A stretch of DNA of 64,000 nucleotides from Comamonas koreensis (lineage in GTDB: Bacteria; Pseudomonadota; Gammaproteobacteria; Burkholderiales; Burkholderiaceae_C). The stretch spans positions 2,046,001-2,110,000 of the forward strand of contig NZ_CP043575.1 of NCBI RefSeq assembly GCF_014076495.1, given 5' to 3'. Shown in pieces: positions 8,986 through 17,974 of the stretch (position 1 is the first letter of the stretch; each line of letters begins with the position of its first letter). The notes under the pieces were generated by a model. It saw only the letters and a program-made list of their open reading frames with translations. It did no database searches and was not told the origin of the DNA. The position numbers and the translations under genes are program-made.

Positions 8986-9894
8986 ATGAAAGATCGATTG
9001 GGAATTTCACCAGAAGACGTCATGCACAAGATTGCGCGTGATGTGATGGATGATTACGACGAGTCTCTGGAGCTCGAGATGGAAGACGGAATGCTGGGCG
9101 CGCCGTTCGCCGCAGGGATGACGGAGCATGACTACCAGTACTTCCGCGAGCTCTTGAGGCTGCAGGGCGAGCTGGTCAAGCTGCAGGATTGGGTGCAGCA
9201 CACCGGCCAGAAGGTGGTGGTGCTGTTCGAGGGGCGCGATGCCGCAGGCAAGGGCGGTGTGATCAAGCGCATCACCCAGCGCCTCAACCCCCGCGTGGTG
9301 CGCGTGGCAGCCTTGCCGGCCCCCAACGACCGCGAGCGCACGCAGTGGTACTTCCAGCGCTATGTGGCACACCTGCCCGCCGCTGGCGAGATCGTGCTGT
9401 TTGACCGCAGCTGGTACAACCGCGCTGGTGTCGAAAAGGTCATGGGCTTTTGCACCAATGACCAGTACGAAGAGTTCTTCCGCACCGTGCCTGAGTTTGA
9501 AAAGATGCTCGTGCGCTCGGGGATCTTGCTGGTCAAATACTGGTTCTCGATCAGTGACGAAGAGCAGCACCTGCGCTTCCTGGGGCGTATCCATGACCCG
9601 CTCAAGCAGTGGAAGCTCTCGCCGATGGACCTGCAAAGCCGCGTCCGCTGGGAGGAATACACCAAGGCCAAGGAAGTGATGCTGGAGCGCACCCACATTC
9701 CTGAGGCACCCTGGTGGCTGGTGCATGCCGATGACAAGAAAAAAGCGCGCCTCAACTGCATCGCGCACTTCCTGGCCCAGGTGCCCTACACCGATGTGGA
9801 CCATGAGAATGTCGTGCTGCCCGACCGGATCCGCCATCCGGACTACAGCCGCCTGCCCGTGCCCGCTTCCATGTATGTTCCGGAAGTCTATTAA
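8986..9894 (+). CDS. ppk2: Polyphosphate kinase 2 (PPK2 family)
   Basis: PPK2 enzymes use polyphosphate to phosphorylate nucleoside mono- or diphosphates. The 302-residue protein has a Walker A motif in FEGRDAAGKGG, the lid-region NDRERTQWYFQRYV, the DRSWYNRAGVE motif (Walker B-type Asp-Arg) and the C-terminal HADDKKKARLNCI region. This is the one-domain class I pattern. Substrate preference (GDP/ADP or NMP) cannot be read from sequence. A second, more distant PPK2 is encoded at 46515-47327. A palindromic repeat begins directly at its stop codon. Confidence 0.92.
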   Translation: MKDRLGISPEDVMHKIARDVMDDYDESLELEMEDGMLGAPFAAGMTEHDYQYFRELLRLQGELVKLQDWVQHTGQKVVVLFEGRDAAGKGGVIKRITQRLNPRVVRVAALPAPNDRERTQWYFQRYVAHLPAAGEIVLFDRSWYNRAGVEKVMGFCTNDQYEEFFRTVPEFEKMLVRSGILLVKYWFSISDEEQHLRFLGRIHDPLKQWKLSPMDLQSRVRWEEYTKAKEVMLERTHIPEAPWWLVHADDKKKARLNCIAHFLAQVPYTDVDHENVVLPDRIRHPDYSRLPVPASMYVPEVY

Positions 9895-10042
9895 GAGCCG
9901 GCAACACGACCCAGCAAACCGAAGGTTTGCGGTTGAGACTAGGCGTCCCCGACTAGGCGTCCTGCCGCAGGCAGTACAGTAGTACGACAAGGCAGGGCGC
10001 GGCCGGCGAGGCAACGACGTATCAAGGGTTGTGTTACGGCTC
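9895..10042. repeat. Palindromic intergenic repeat, family 2 copy 1
   Basis: This 148-bp element starts one base after the ppk2 stop codon. Its ends are imperfect inverted repeats (GAGCCGGCAACACGACCC and GGGTTGTGTTACGGCTC). Inside are a perfect hairpin GCAAACC/GGTTTGC (9914-9930), a direct duplication of GACTAGGCGTCC, and a CCTGCC/GGCAGG pair (9961-9966, 9991-9996). It shares ends and core words with 17752-17874. Function unknown. Confidence 0.7.
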
Positions 10043-10075
10043 TAATTAAGATTTCGGATCATTCAACACAAAGAG

Positions 10076-10102
10076 CCTCGGTTTTATCACCGAGGTTTTT
10101 TT
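10076..10102 (+). terminator. Intrinsic terminator downstream of ppk2
   Basis: CCTCGGT (10076-10082) pairs with ACCGAGG (10089-10095) around a 6-nt loop and is followed by seven T residues. Confidence 0.88.
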
Positions 10103-10359
10103 ACGCCTGTGTTGTGCCGATACTGGCAGAGCGCCCATCGGTTATCGACGGCATGGCCGTAGGGAAAGTTGGCCGATCCAGCTGCTGGTCACATGGGGGG
10201 CGCCTGCAGGCGGCGAAGCCGTGTTGAGGAGATACCGTCGTCCAGCAGCATCTCTTGCGCATGGGGGGCTTGAAGGTGCCCGGCGCGGTGCTTGTGGCGA
10301 AGAGAGCGTGGGTAGGCATCCGCACCCCGTTCAAAGATGCAACGCCACAGAGGCGGGTG
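10103..10359. other. Intergenic stretch without recognisable gene
   Basis: Between the ppk2 terminator and the 3' end of the permease gene I see no credible open frame with a ribosome-binding site, no clear hairpin terminator for the minus-strand gene, and no repeat matching the others in this window. Confidence 0.4.
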
Positions 10360-11478
10360 TTAGATCAGCCGCGCCGCAAACAGCTCTTTTTTCAGATAGG
10401 CGTAAAAGAGTGGCGCCGCCACGAGCCCGGCAGGGCCAAAAATGGCCTCGGCAACAAACATCACCGACAGCAACTCCCAGACGCCCATATGCGTCTTGGC
10501 GCCGACGACCTTGGCATTGATCAGGTACTCGGCCTTGTGGATCAGCACCAGGAAAGCCAGGCAGGCGACGGCGGTCAGCGGCGAGACTGACAGGCCCACG
10601 GTGGTGATGACGGCATTGCAGACCAAGTTGCCGACGATGGGGATCAGGCCACCAAAAAAGGTCAGCATGATGAGCGCGCCGCTATAGGGCAGGCGCATAT
10701 TGATCAGCGGCAGAATGCCCAGCAGGAAGATGGCGGTCAGCACCGTGTTGAAGAGGGCGATCCAGAACTGGGCTGCGACAATCTGGCGGAATGCATCGCC
10801 AAAGCGCTGCACGCGCAGCTGCAGCTGGTAGGCCAGTGGCGCGTGGGAATGGCGGCTGTGGCGCACGGCGGCCAGCGCGCCAATCAACAGGCCCACAAAC
10901 ACATAGAGCAGGCCGGTGAGCCAGAGCCGGCCCATATTGGCAATGGCACCTGCCTTGGTGCCCAGGTATTCGGCAGCGCGCTGCTGCAGGTCCTGTACCC
11001 CATCGGGCAGCACATTGGCCAGCTCGGGCGGCAGCTTGCTGCGCAGGTCCAGCAAGGTCTTGGCCATCGAGACCAGCATCTCGCGGTACTGCTGCGGTGC
11101 GTTGAGCAGATAGCCTTGGGAGTGGATCAGGCCCAGCGTGACCAGCACCACCGGCACCACCAGCACGATGGTGACGGCCAAGTATTCCATCCACAGGGGA
11201 GGGGGCGTGTTCAGCGAGGTGGGCAGGCGGCTCAACTCTCGGATCTTGTGCACCAGAAACAAGGTGAAGGTGTAGCCGGCGCAGGCGGCCAAGAGGCCCA
11301 CGAGCAGGCCATTGAGCATGATCAGCAGCAAGGCCGCAGCCATCAGCACATAGGAGGCCACCCTGACGCCCCAATGCGCAGGAGGCGGCCGCCAAACATG
11401 CGGCTGGTCCCCAGCGCCGCTGGCCGGCTGGCCGGGTGCGGGGCTGTTGGACGGGGACTTTGCGGAATCCGGTTGCAT
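10360..11478 (-). CDS. AI-2E family transporter (PerM/YdiK type)
   Basis: This 372-residue inner-membrane protein belongs to the AI-2E transporter (UPF0118) family, whose members export small molecules or ions. It has an N-terminal cytoplasmic Pro-rich leader, two early membrane helices, a large polar segment (residues about 110-190) and further helices, with the conserved FFGGLIPIVGNL-type motif near residue 270. True substrates vary, so AI-2 export should not be assumed. It lies 95 bp downstream of purM on the same strand, an arrangement found in related genomes and compatible with co-transcription. Confidence 0.85.
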   Translation of the reverse strand: MQPDSAKSPSNSPAPGQPASGAGDQPHVWRPPPAHWGVRVASYVLMAAALLLIMLNGLLVGLLAACAGYTFTLFLVHKIRELSRLPTSLNTPPPLWMEYLAVTIVLVVPVVLVTLGLIHSQGYLLNAPQQYREMLVSMAKTLLDLRSKLPPELANVLPDGVQDLQQRAAEYLGTKAGAIANMGRLWLTGLLYVFVGLLIGALAAVRHSRHSHAPLAYQLQLRVQRFGDAFRQIVAAQFWIALFNTVLTAIFLLGILPLINMRLPYSGALIMLTFFGGLIPIVGNLVCNAVITTVGLSVSPLTAVACLAFLVLIHKAEYLINAKVVGAKTHMGVWELLSVMFVAEAIFGPAGLVAAPLFYAYLKKELFAARLI

Positions 11479-11573
11479 GGTAGGCCATCCATCTGAGCGA
11501 GTCGGAAGGCCAGAATCTGGCCCTTGCTGCGCGCAGGGCAGACGGCTTGGTGCGCCTGCCCTGCCGGGGAAGC

Positions 11574-12623
11574 TTAGCGCACCGTGACCGCAGCCTCAGC
11601 GCCACGGGGGCCGATGCTGCCAATCGTCCACACTTGTTCACCAAGGGCGGAGAAGGCGTCCTTGACGGCCTGCTCGCTTTCTGCGGGAACGACCACCACC
11701 ATGCCGATGCCGTTGTTGAAGGTACGGTTCATCTCGATGTCATCGATGCCGGCGGTCTTTTGCAGCCAGGCAAACAGCTCGGTCTGCGGCCAGCTGCCCT
11801 TGACCAGCTGCGCGCCCAGGCCTTCGGGCAGCACGCGGGGAATGTTCTCCAGCAGGCCGCCGCCGGTGATGTGCGCCAGCGCCTTGATGGGCTGCGCGGC
11901 CAGCACCTTGAGCACATTGAGCACGTAGAGGCGCGTGGGCTCCATGATGGCGTTCTTGAAGGGCTTGCCGTCCAGCGTCTCGGGCAGGCCGCCTTGGCTT
12001 TGTGCGCGCTCGATGCACTTGCGCACCAGCGAGAAGCCGTTCGAATGCACGCCATGCGAGGCCAGGCCCAGCACCACGTCGCCGGCTTGCACATTCTGGC
12101 CGGTCAGGATCTTGCTTTTCTCGACCGCGCCGACGGCAAAACCGGCCAGATCGTATTCGCCGTCCGGGTACATGCCGGGCATCTCGGCGGTTTCACCACC
12201 GATCAGCGCGCAGCCCGACAGCTCGCAGCCCTTGGCGATACCGCCCACCACGGCCGCTGCCGTGTCCACATCGAGCTTGCCGCAGGCAAAGTAGTCGAGG
12301 AAGAACAGGGGCTCGGCGCCTTGCACCAGCACGTCGTTGACGCTCATGGCCACCAGGTCGATGCCCACGGTGTCATGCATATTCCATTCAAAGGCCAGGC
12401 GCAGCTTGGTGCCCACGCCGTCGGTGCCGGACACCAGCACCGGCTCCTTGTAGCGCTTGGGCACTTCAAACAGCGCGCCAAAACCACCGATACCCGCCAT
12501 CACGCCTTCGCGCATGGTTTTCTTGGCCAGGGGCTTGATGCGCTCGACCAGCGCGTCGCCAGCGTCAATATCAACGCCAGCGTCTTTGTACGAAAGGGGG
12601 GTGGAGGAATTGGAAGAGCTCAT
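11574..12623 (-). CDS. purM: Phosphoribosylformylglycinamidine cyclo-ligase
   Basis: PurM (AIR synthetase) closes the imidazole ring in the fifth step of purine synthesis, using ATP. The 349-residue protein shows the family N-terminus [19 protein letters not shown], the ATP-binding [16 protein letters not shown] segment, [11 protein letters not shown], and the glycine-rich [13 protein letters not shown] motif. Start at ATG 12623 matches the family. The gene is divergent from hda. Confidence 0.97.
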   Translation of the reverse strand: MSSSNSSTPLSYKDAGVDIDAGDALVERIKPLAKKTMREGVMAGIGGFGALFEVPKRYKEPVLVSGTDGVGTKLRLAFEWNMHDTVGIDLVAMSVNDVLVQGAEPLFFLDYFACGKLDVDTAAAVVGGIAKGCELSGCALIGGETAEMPGMYPDGEYDLAGFAVGAVEKSKILTGQNVQAGDVVLGLASHGVHSNGFSLVRKCIERAQSQGGLPETLDGKPFKNAIMEPTRLYVLNVLKVLAAQPIKALAHITGGGLLENIPRVLPEGLGAQLVKGSWPQTELFAWLQKTAGIDDIEMNRTFNNGIGMVVVVPAESEQAVKDAFSALGEQVWTIGSIGPRGAEAAVTVR

Positions 12624-13033
12624 GAGGGACTACAAAGGCAATAAAGCTGACAAGCTGACCCAACGGGGGCCAGAAACGCCGATTTTATGTCGCAAGCCAT
12701 ACCCGAGGGGGCAGAATGCCCGTCCGGTGTGCACTGTTACCGCCAAAGCGCGCAGGGGCGGCCTGCTTTGTGGCCGATTTCATGCATAAATGGGGCAGAG
12801 GGGCCTTTTGTGTCACACAGCCGTGACTACCGACTAAAATCAACGGGTTTGCATGTAGGGCCCTGGCCACTGCATAACCGAGCAGGGGCGCCCCAAGTTG
12901 GCGCGCATCGCGCCAACCACACTGAACGCTTTCTTTCATTGAACGCAGCCATGCGTGAGATTTCCTTTTATCTGATGACCCACAACGCAGTGCATGTTGC
13001 ACGGCGGGCTTGGGCGCGGATAGGAGTTGGCGC
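12624..13033. other. Divergent promoter region of purM and hda
   Basis: This 410-bp stretch must supply promoters for purM and hda. TAAAAT at 12835-12840 is a possible -10 for hda, with a weak TGTCAC 18 bp upstream. GTCAC and GTGAC form a short inverted repeat between them. A 116-codon open frame crossing the region has no family resemblance and is not called. Confidence 0.35.
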
Positions 13034-13729
13034 ATGAAGCAAATGGCATTGGATCTGGGTTTGGCGCCAGCGCCAAGCCTGAACCGGTTTTTTGCGGGCT
13101 CCAACCAGGCAGCGCTTGCGCATTTGCATGCCCAGGTCAATGAAGCCTGGGACGCGCCGCGCTCAACGGTGCCCACTTACCTGTGGGGCGAGATGGGCTG
13201 CGGCAAGACCTATGTGTTGCGCGCGGTGGCCGAAGCCTTGCGTGAGCAGGGCGCGCCGGTGGGCTGGCTCGATGCGAGCACCCGCTTTCCCAGCGCTTTC
13301 AACGAGCGCTGGTCGGCCGTGATCCTCGACGAGGTGCAGTTCTACAACCCGGTGCAGCAGGCGGCGGCCTTCAACTGGTTCGTCAACGCTACCAGCCCGG
13401 CCACCGGTGCGCGGCGTTGGGTGCTGGCCGCTGGCGATGTGCCGCCGTCCGACCTGAAACTGCGTGACGACTTGCGCACCCGGCTGGGCTGGGGCGAGAT
13501 CTACCAGCTGCACCTGCTGAGCGAAGCGCAGCGCAGGGATGTGCTCAAGGATGAAGCCAAACGACGTGGCCTGGTATTGACCGACGATGTGATGGATTAC
13601 ATGCTCAAACGCTTCTCACGCGATTTGGGCAGCCTGATGCAACTGTTGGACCACCTGGACAATTTTGCCTTGCGCAACAAACGGGGCCTGACGATCCCCT
13701 TGCTCAAGGACATGCTGGAGACGGAGTAA
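13034..13729 (+). CDS. hda: DnaA regulatory inactivator Hda
   Basis: Hda is an AAA+ protein that, with the DNA-bound beta clamp, stimulates ATP hydrolysis on DnaA and so prevents re-initiation. The 231-residue product begins with a clamp-binding-like QMALDLG segment. It then has a Walker A GEMGCGKT near residue 55, a Walker B-type VILDEVQ, and the C-terminal sensor 2 region. ATG 13034 follows an AGGAG site, so the longer frame from 13010 is not used. It heads a plus-strand run hda-HAD-pcnB-folK. Confidence 0.93.
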   Translation: MKQMALDLGLAPAPSLNRFFAGSNQAALAHLHAQVNEAWDAPRSTVPTYLWGEMGCGKTYVLRAVAEALREQGAPVGWLDASTRFPSAFNERWSAVILDEVQFYNPVQQAAAFNWFVNATSPATGARRWVLAAGDVPPSDLKLRDDLRTRLGWGEIYQLHLLSEAQRRDVLKDEAKRRGLVLTDDVMDYMLKRFSRDLGSLMQLLDHLDNFALRNKRGLTIPLLKDMLETE

Positions 13730-13761
13730 ATGGTCTTGCAGCTACAACCGAGATTTTTTGA

Positions 13762-14460
13762 ATGAATAACTCTGCTGGCACAAGCACAAGGCTTGCGCTT
13801 TTTGACCTGGACCACACTTTGCTGCCGCTCGATTCGGATTACGAATGGGGGGAGTTCACCTTGCGCAAGGGCTGGTGCGACAAGCAGGAGTTTGGCAGCC
13901 GCAATGCGGCCTTTTTTGCCGATTACCAAAAAGGCACGCTCGATATCCATGCCTATGTGCGTTTTGCCACCGAGGCCATTCGCAAGCTCGGCCCTGAGGC
14001 CGCCGATGAAGCGCACCGCGCCTTCATGCAGGAAGTGATCACGCCGCATATCCAGCCGGCAGCGCTGGCGCTGCTGCAGCAGCACCGCGATGCGGGCGAC
14101 ACCCTCGTGATCGTCACCGCCACCAATGAATTCGTGACCCGCCCGATTGCCCAGGCCTTGGGCGTCGACCATCTGCTGGCCGTCAACCTGGCGCGCGACG
14201 CTTCTGGCTGGATCACCGGCGAGATCGACGGTGTGCCGACGATGCGCGCCGGCAAGGTCACCCGCATGGAAGCCTGGATGGCCGAGCGCGGCCTGAGCTG
14301 GGACAGCGTAGACAGCATCTTCTACAGCGACTCGATGAACGACGTGCCGCTGTTGGAAAAGGTGGATACTGCCGTGGCGACCAACCCCGACGCGCGCCTG
14401 CGCCAACTCGCCGCCGAACGCGGCTGGCGCATCCTGGACCTGCTGGAGCCTCACGCATGA
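13762..14460 (+). CDS. HAD-family phosphatase (SerB-like, subfamily IB)
   Basis: This 232-residue soluble hydrolase has the HAD motif I DLDHTLLPLDSD, motif II VTATN, and motif IV YSDSMNDVPLL. These place it in subfamily IB with phosphoserine-phosphatase-like enzymes. Its substrate cannot be assigned. The tail overlaps the pcnB start by ATGA, indicating translational coupling, and it lies 32 bp after hda. HAD-pcnB pairs are common in betaproteobacteria. Confidence 0.88.
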   Translation: MNNSAGTSTRLALFDLDHTLLPLDSDYEWGEFTLRKGWCDKQEFGSRNAAFFADYQKGTLDIHAYVRFATEAIRKLGPEAADEAHRAFMQEVITPHIQPAALALLQQHRDAGDTLVIVTATNEFVTRPIAQALGVDHLLAVNLARDASGWITGEIDGVPTMRAGKVTRMEAWMAERGLSWDSVDSIFYSDSMNDVPLLEKVDTAVATNPDARLRQLAAERGWRILDLLEPHA

Positions 14461-16073
14461 TCAAGACCATCATCGATAAATTGCTGGGCAAGGCAACGGC
14501 CGCCAGCAAGACCAAGAACCCCTTTGGCAAGCGCGAGGAAGTGGGCGTTGATGTGCACAACATCGACCCCAAGCTGGTGGACCGCCGGGCGCTGGACGTG
14601 TGCAGCACCTTGAAGGAAGCGGGCTTTGAGGCCTATATCGTCGGCGGCGCGGTGCGCGATCTGGTGCTGGGCCTGCGCCCCAAGGATTTTGACGTGGCGA
14701 CCAATGCCACGCCCGAGCAGGTCAAGAGCCTGTTTCGCCGCGCCTTCATCATCGGCCGGCGTTTTCGCATCGTGCACGTGGTCTATGGCCGTGGCCGCGA
14801 GAACGAGGTCATCGAAGTGACCACCTTCCGCGCCTTTCTGGACAGCTCCAAGGCCGAGCAGGTGCAGGGCAATGAGAAAACCAGCAAGGCGGCGCTGGCC
14901 GGCATGAAGCTGGCGGTCGACGAAAGCGGCCGCGTGCTGCGCGATAACGTCTGGGGCCCCCAGAACGAGGATGCGGCGCGGCGCGACTTCACCGTCAACG
15001 CCATGTACTACGACCCGCAGACCCAGATCGTGGTGGACTACCACAAGGGCATCCGCGACTCGCAAAAGCATGTGCTGCGCATGATTGGCGACCCGGCCAC
15101 CCGCTACCGCGAAGACCCGGTGCGCATCATCCGCGCCGTGCGCTTTGCCGCCAAGCTCAGCAAGAAGGGCTTCACGCTCGACCCCAAGACCGCCAAGCCG
15201 CTGGTCGAATGCGCGCAGCTGCTGCAGGAAGTGCCGCAAAGCCGCATGTTTGACGAGATGCTCAAGCTGTTGCAGACGGGCCATTCGCTGGCCTCGATCG
15301 AGCAGCTGCGCCTGCTGGGCCTGGCCAAGGGCATCTACCCGCTCTTGGATGTCGTGGTGGACCGCGCCGACCTGCCTTTCGTGCAGGCCGCGCTGATGGA
15401 CACCGACCGCCGCGTGGCCGAAGGCAAGAGCGTGGCGCCGAGCTTCCTGCTCGCCTGCGTGCTGTGGCAGGACGTCAAGGCCGGCTGGGACAAGCGCATG
15501 CTCAAGGGCGAGCACCCGCACCCGGCGCTGCAGGATGCGATCGACGATGTCTTCCACCACCGCATTGGCGATGTCTCCGGCCGGGGCAAGCTCGCCGCCG
15601 ACATGCGCGAGATCTGGGTGATGCAGCCGCGCTTTGAAAAGCGCACCGGCAGCACGCCGTTTGGCATGATTGCGCAGGCGCGTTTCCGTGCCGGCTTCGA
15701 TTTTCTGCGTTTGCGCGCCGATGTCAGCGAGGTCGACGAAGCGCTGGCCAACTGGTGGCAGGAGTTCCAGCAGGCCGATGAGGCCCGCCGCGAAGACCTG
15801 ATCGCCCAGGTGCGCGAAGAGCAGCGCGCCAAGCCCAAGACGGGCGCGGCCAAACCCAAGCGTGCACCGAGAAAGCCGACTGCGGCCTCTGAGGCGCAAG
15901 AGGATTCCAGCCTGGACCAGGTGGCCCAGCAGGCCATGGACAGCGACAGCGCAGGCAGCGCCGATGCGCCAGCCAAAAAGCGCCGCCGCCGCCGCCGCAA
16001 ACCCGGTGGCGCGGACGCCGGCGCTGCTGCAGCTGGCGGCAACGGCGCCGATGCCGCCGGCCATGGTGACTGA
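14457..16073 (+). CDS. pcnB: Poly(A) polymerase PcnB
   Basis: PcnB adds poly(A) tails to RNA 3' ends, promoting degradation and affecting small RNA and plasmid copy-number control. The 538-residue protein has the nucleotidyltransferase signature YIVGGAVRDLVLGLRPKDFDVATNATPE near residue 60, the RRDFTVNAMYYD motif and the EDPVRIIRAVRFAAKL motif. The last 80 or so residues form a low-complexity Lys/Arg/Pro/Ala tail (KKRRRRRRKPGG), typical of proteobacterial PcnB and probably RNA-binding. The start overlaps the HAD stop; folK overlaps its end by 11 nt. Confidence 0.95.
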   Translation: MIKTIIDKLLGKATAASKTKNPFGKREEVGVDVHNIDPKLVDRRALDVCSTLKEAGFEAYIVGGAVRDLVLGLRPKDFDVATNATPEQVKSLFRRAFIIGRRFRIVHVVYGRGRENEVIEVTTFRAFLDSSKAEQVQGNEKTSKAALAGMKLAVDESGRVLRDNVWGPQNEDAARRDFTVNAMYYDPQTQIVVDYHKGIRDSQKHVLRMIGDPATRYREDPVRIIRAVRFAAKLSKKGFTLDPKTAKPLVECAQLLQEVPQSRMFDEMLKLLQTGHSLASIEQLRLLGLAKGIYPLLDVVVDRADLPFVQAALMDTDRRVAEGKSVAPSFLLACVLWQDVKAGWDKRMLKGEHPHPALQDAIDDVFHHRIGDVSGRGKLAADMREIWVMQPRFEKRTGSTPFGMIAQARFRAGFDFLRLRADVSEVDEALANWWQEFQQADEARREDLIAQVREEQRAKPKTGAAKPKRAPRKPTAASEAQEDSSLDQVAQQAMDSDSAGSADAPAKKRRRRRRKPGGADAGAAAAGGNGADAAGHGD

Positions 16074-16614
16074 CGTGCCGGGCCAGGCCGAGCGCCTGGC
16101 CAATGGTGATGCCGCACCGCCCGCCGGGCAGACCTTGCGCGCCTGGATAGGCCTGGGTGCCAATTTGGGCGACCGGGGTGCTGCGATGGCGCAGGCCTTG
16201 CAGCAGTTGGCCCGCAGCACGGGCGTGGCGGTGCAGGCGGTCTCGTCGCTCTATGCCAGCCGGCCAGTGGATTCCTCAGGGCCCGATTACCTGAACGCGG
16301 TCGCAGAGCTGCGCACAGCGCTGTCAGCGCACCAGCTTTTGCTGCTGCTCCAGCAGCTGGAGCTGGCCGCCGGCCGCGAGCGCCCCTACCGCAATGCCCC
16401 GCGTACCCTGGACCTGGATGTGCTGCTGTATGCGGACATCGACACCTCGATCGCGATGCCCGATCTGGAGCTGCCCCATCCGCGCATGTGGCAACGGGCC
16501 TTTGTGCTGGCGCCGCTGCAAGAGCTGCAGCCGGCCTGGGTCAGCGATGCGCAGTTGCAGCCGCTTTTGGCGCAGGGCGTGCAGCGCAGCCAGGGGCCGG
16601 ACTGGTGGCGCTGA
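16063..16614 (+). CDS. folK: 2-amino-4-hydroxy-6-hydroxymethyldihydropteridine pyrophosphokinase
   Basis: FolK transfers pyrophosphate from ATP to hydroxymethyldihydropterin in folate synthesis. The core is IGLGANLGDRGAAM, the ERPYRNAPRTLDLDVLLY signature and the LPHPRMWQRAFVLAPL motif. ATG 16063 gives 183 residues and overlaps the pcnB end by 11 nt, so the two are translationally linked. The open frame is longer on paper, but its upstream part is a shadow of the pcnB tail. In-frame GTGs just downstream (16066, 16075) are alternative starts. Confidence 0.93.
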   Translation: MVTDVPGQAERLANGDAAPPAGQTLRAWIGLGANLGDRGAAMAQALQQLARSTGVAVQAVSSLYASRPVDSSGPDYLNAVAELRTALSAHQLLLLLQQLELAAGRERPYRNAPRTLDLDVLLYADIDTSIAMPDLELPHPRMWQRAFVLAPLQELQPAWVSDAQLQPLLAQGVQRSQGPDWWR

Positions 16615-16647
16615 GCGAGCGAGAAAGAGACTCCACCCCACAAGAAC

Positions 16648-16682
16648 AAAGCCCCGCAGCAGCTTCGCTGGCGGGGCTTTTT
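16648..16682. terminator. Terminator between convergent folK and Bug gene
   Basis: AAAGCCCCGC (16648-16657) pairs with GCGGGGCTTT (16671-16680), with inner AGC/GCT pairing. A-run and T-run flanks make it usable in both directions. Confidence 0.85.
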
Positions 16683-16712
16683 GCTGGGCGCTAGGGATGC
16701 GCAGCGCGGCGC

Positions 16713-17684
16713 TTAGTCGACCTTGGCGCCAGAGAGTTTGACCACCGATTCGTACTTGTTGCGCTCGGAGGCCATGAACTTGTCAAACTCGGCCGGCGTG
16801 GTGGGCACGGGCTCGGCCATCAGGCTGGCAAAGCGGGTCTTGGTGCTCGGGTCCTTCAGCGCATCGGTGAAGGCCTTGTTGAGGCGGTTGATCACATCAG
16901 GCGGGGTGTTGGCCGGTGCCACCAGGCCCCACCAGGTGTCGATCTCGAAACCCTTGAGCGTGTCGGCCAGCGGTGGCACGCCTGGCAGCATGGGGCTGGC
17001 ATGCAGGCTGGTGACAGCCAGAGCCGTGAGCTTGCCGCTGTGGATGTTGGCCGAGGCGGCCGCCAGGTTGTCGATGTTGAAATCCACCTCGCCCGACAGC
17101 AGCGCGAGCTGGGCCGGATTGGCACCACGGTAGGGCACGTGCACGGCAAAAATGCCGGCCTGGCGCTTCATCATCTCGCCGGCCAGGTGGCCGGAGCTGC
17201 CGTTGCCGCCGCTGCCGAAATTGAGCTTGCCCGGGTTTTTCTTGGCGTAGGCGATCAGGTCCTGCACATTGCTGATGTGCAGCGACTTGGCGCGCTCGGT
17301 GTTCATCACCAGCACATTGGGCACACGCACCATCTGGGTGATGGCGCTGAAGTCCGTGGCGGCGTTGAAAGGCATCTTGGTGTAGAGCCAGGGATTGACC
17401 GCGTGCGTGGCGGTGGCCGACAGGCCGATGGTCAGGCCGTCTGGCGCGGCCTTGGCGACGATGTCGGCACCGATGTTGCCGCCAGCGCCTGCCTTGTTGT
17501 CGATCACCACGGTGCCCAGCTGGTCGCGGACACGTTCGGCCAGAATGCGCGAGGTGACATCCAGTGGGCCACCGGGCGCGTAGGGCACGACCAGGCGGAT
17601 CACCGGATCGGCCGCAAATGCGGCCGGTGCTGCAAAGGCGGTGGCAGCCAAAACGGTGGATAACAGGATATTTCTGCGTTGCAT
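16713..17684 (-). CDS. Bug-family tripartite tricarboxylate transporter substrate-binding protein
   Basis: This is a periplasmic solute-binding protein of the TctC/Bug family, which is greatly expanded in Burkholderiales. The 323-residue precursor has a signal peptide (MQRRNILLSTVLAATAFAA, then a likely AFA-A cleavage site) and the family motif RLVVPYAPGGPLDVTSRILAE. It also has VIDNKAGAGGNIG and GSGGNGSSGHLAGE segments. No TctA/TctB partners are nearby, so it is an orphan receptor and its ligand is unknown. ATG 17684 begins the signal peptide; the longer open frame is rejected. Confidence 0.92.
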   Translation of the reverse strand: MQRRNILLSTVLAATAFAAPAAFAADPVIRLVVPYAPGGPLDVTSRILAERVRDQLGTVVIDNKAGAGGNIGADIVAKAAPDGLTIGLSATATHAVNPWLYTKMPFNAATDFSAITQMVRVPNVLVMNTERAKSLHISNVQDLIAYAKKNPGKLNFGSGGNGSSGHLAGEMMKRQAGIFAVHVPYRGANPAQLALLSGEVDFNIDNLAAASANIHSGKLTALAVTSLHASPMLPGVPPLADTLKGFEIDTWWGLVAPANTPPDVINRLNKAFTDALKDPSTKTRFASLMAEPVPTTPAEFDKFMASERNKYESVVKLSGAKVD

Positions 17685-17751
17685 GCTTGTGTGTCTTCTT
17701 GAGGAGAGTGAATAACGACGCAGCGCCTGCGGTGTGCAGGTACTACCCCCT

Positions 17752-17874
17752 GAGTGCCGCCAGCACAGCCCAGTCAACCAAAGGTTTGCGTTGGAGGCTG
17801 GGCACCCAGCCCTGGGCCGTACAAAGGTAGGCCAAGACGGGGCAACCACCCACCAAGGGATGTGTTCGCGGCTC
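17752..17874. repeat. Palindromic intergenic repeat, family 2 copy 2
   Basis: This 123-bp element has imperfect inverted ends (GAGTGCCGCCAGCACAGCCC and GGGATGTGTTCGCGGCTC). Inside are AACC/GGTT and a perfect GGCTGGG/CCCAGCC hairpin (17796-17802, 17805-17811). It shares ends and the words AAGGTTTGCG and GTACAAAGGTAGGCC-like core with 9895-10042. It lies upstream of the Bug gene start. Function unknown. Confidence 0.65.
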
Positions 17875-17974
17875 CAAACTTTCTAGTGTAGCGGCTGTGC
17901 CGTGTAGCTGCTGTGACGCGGCAGTCGGACAGGGGCGCGATTGCGCCATGTCAGGCATTGTGCGGCGCAGCTGT

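Noticed and set aside
12687..13037. 116-codon plus-strand frame upstream of hda
   Set aside because: No motif or ribosome-binding site; it overlaps the hda start and the region fits a promoter.
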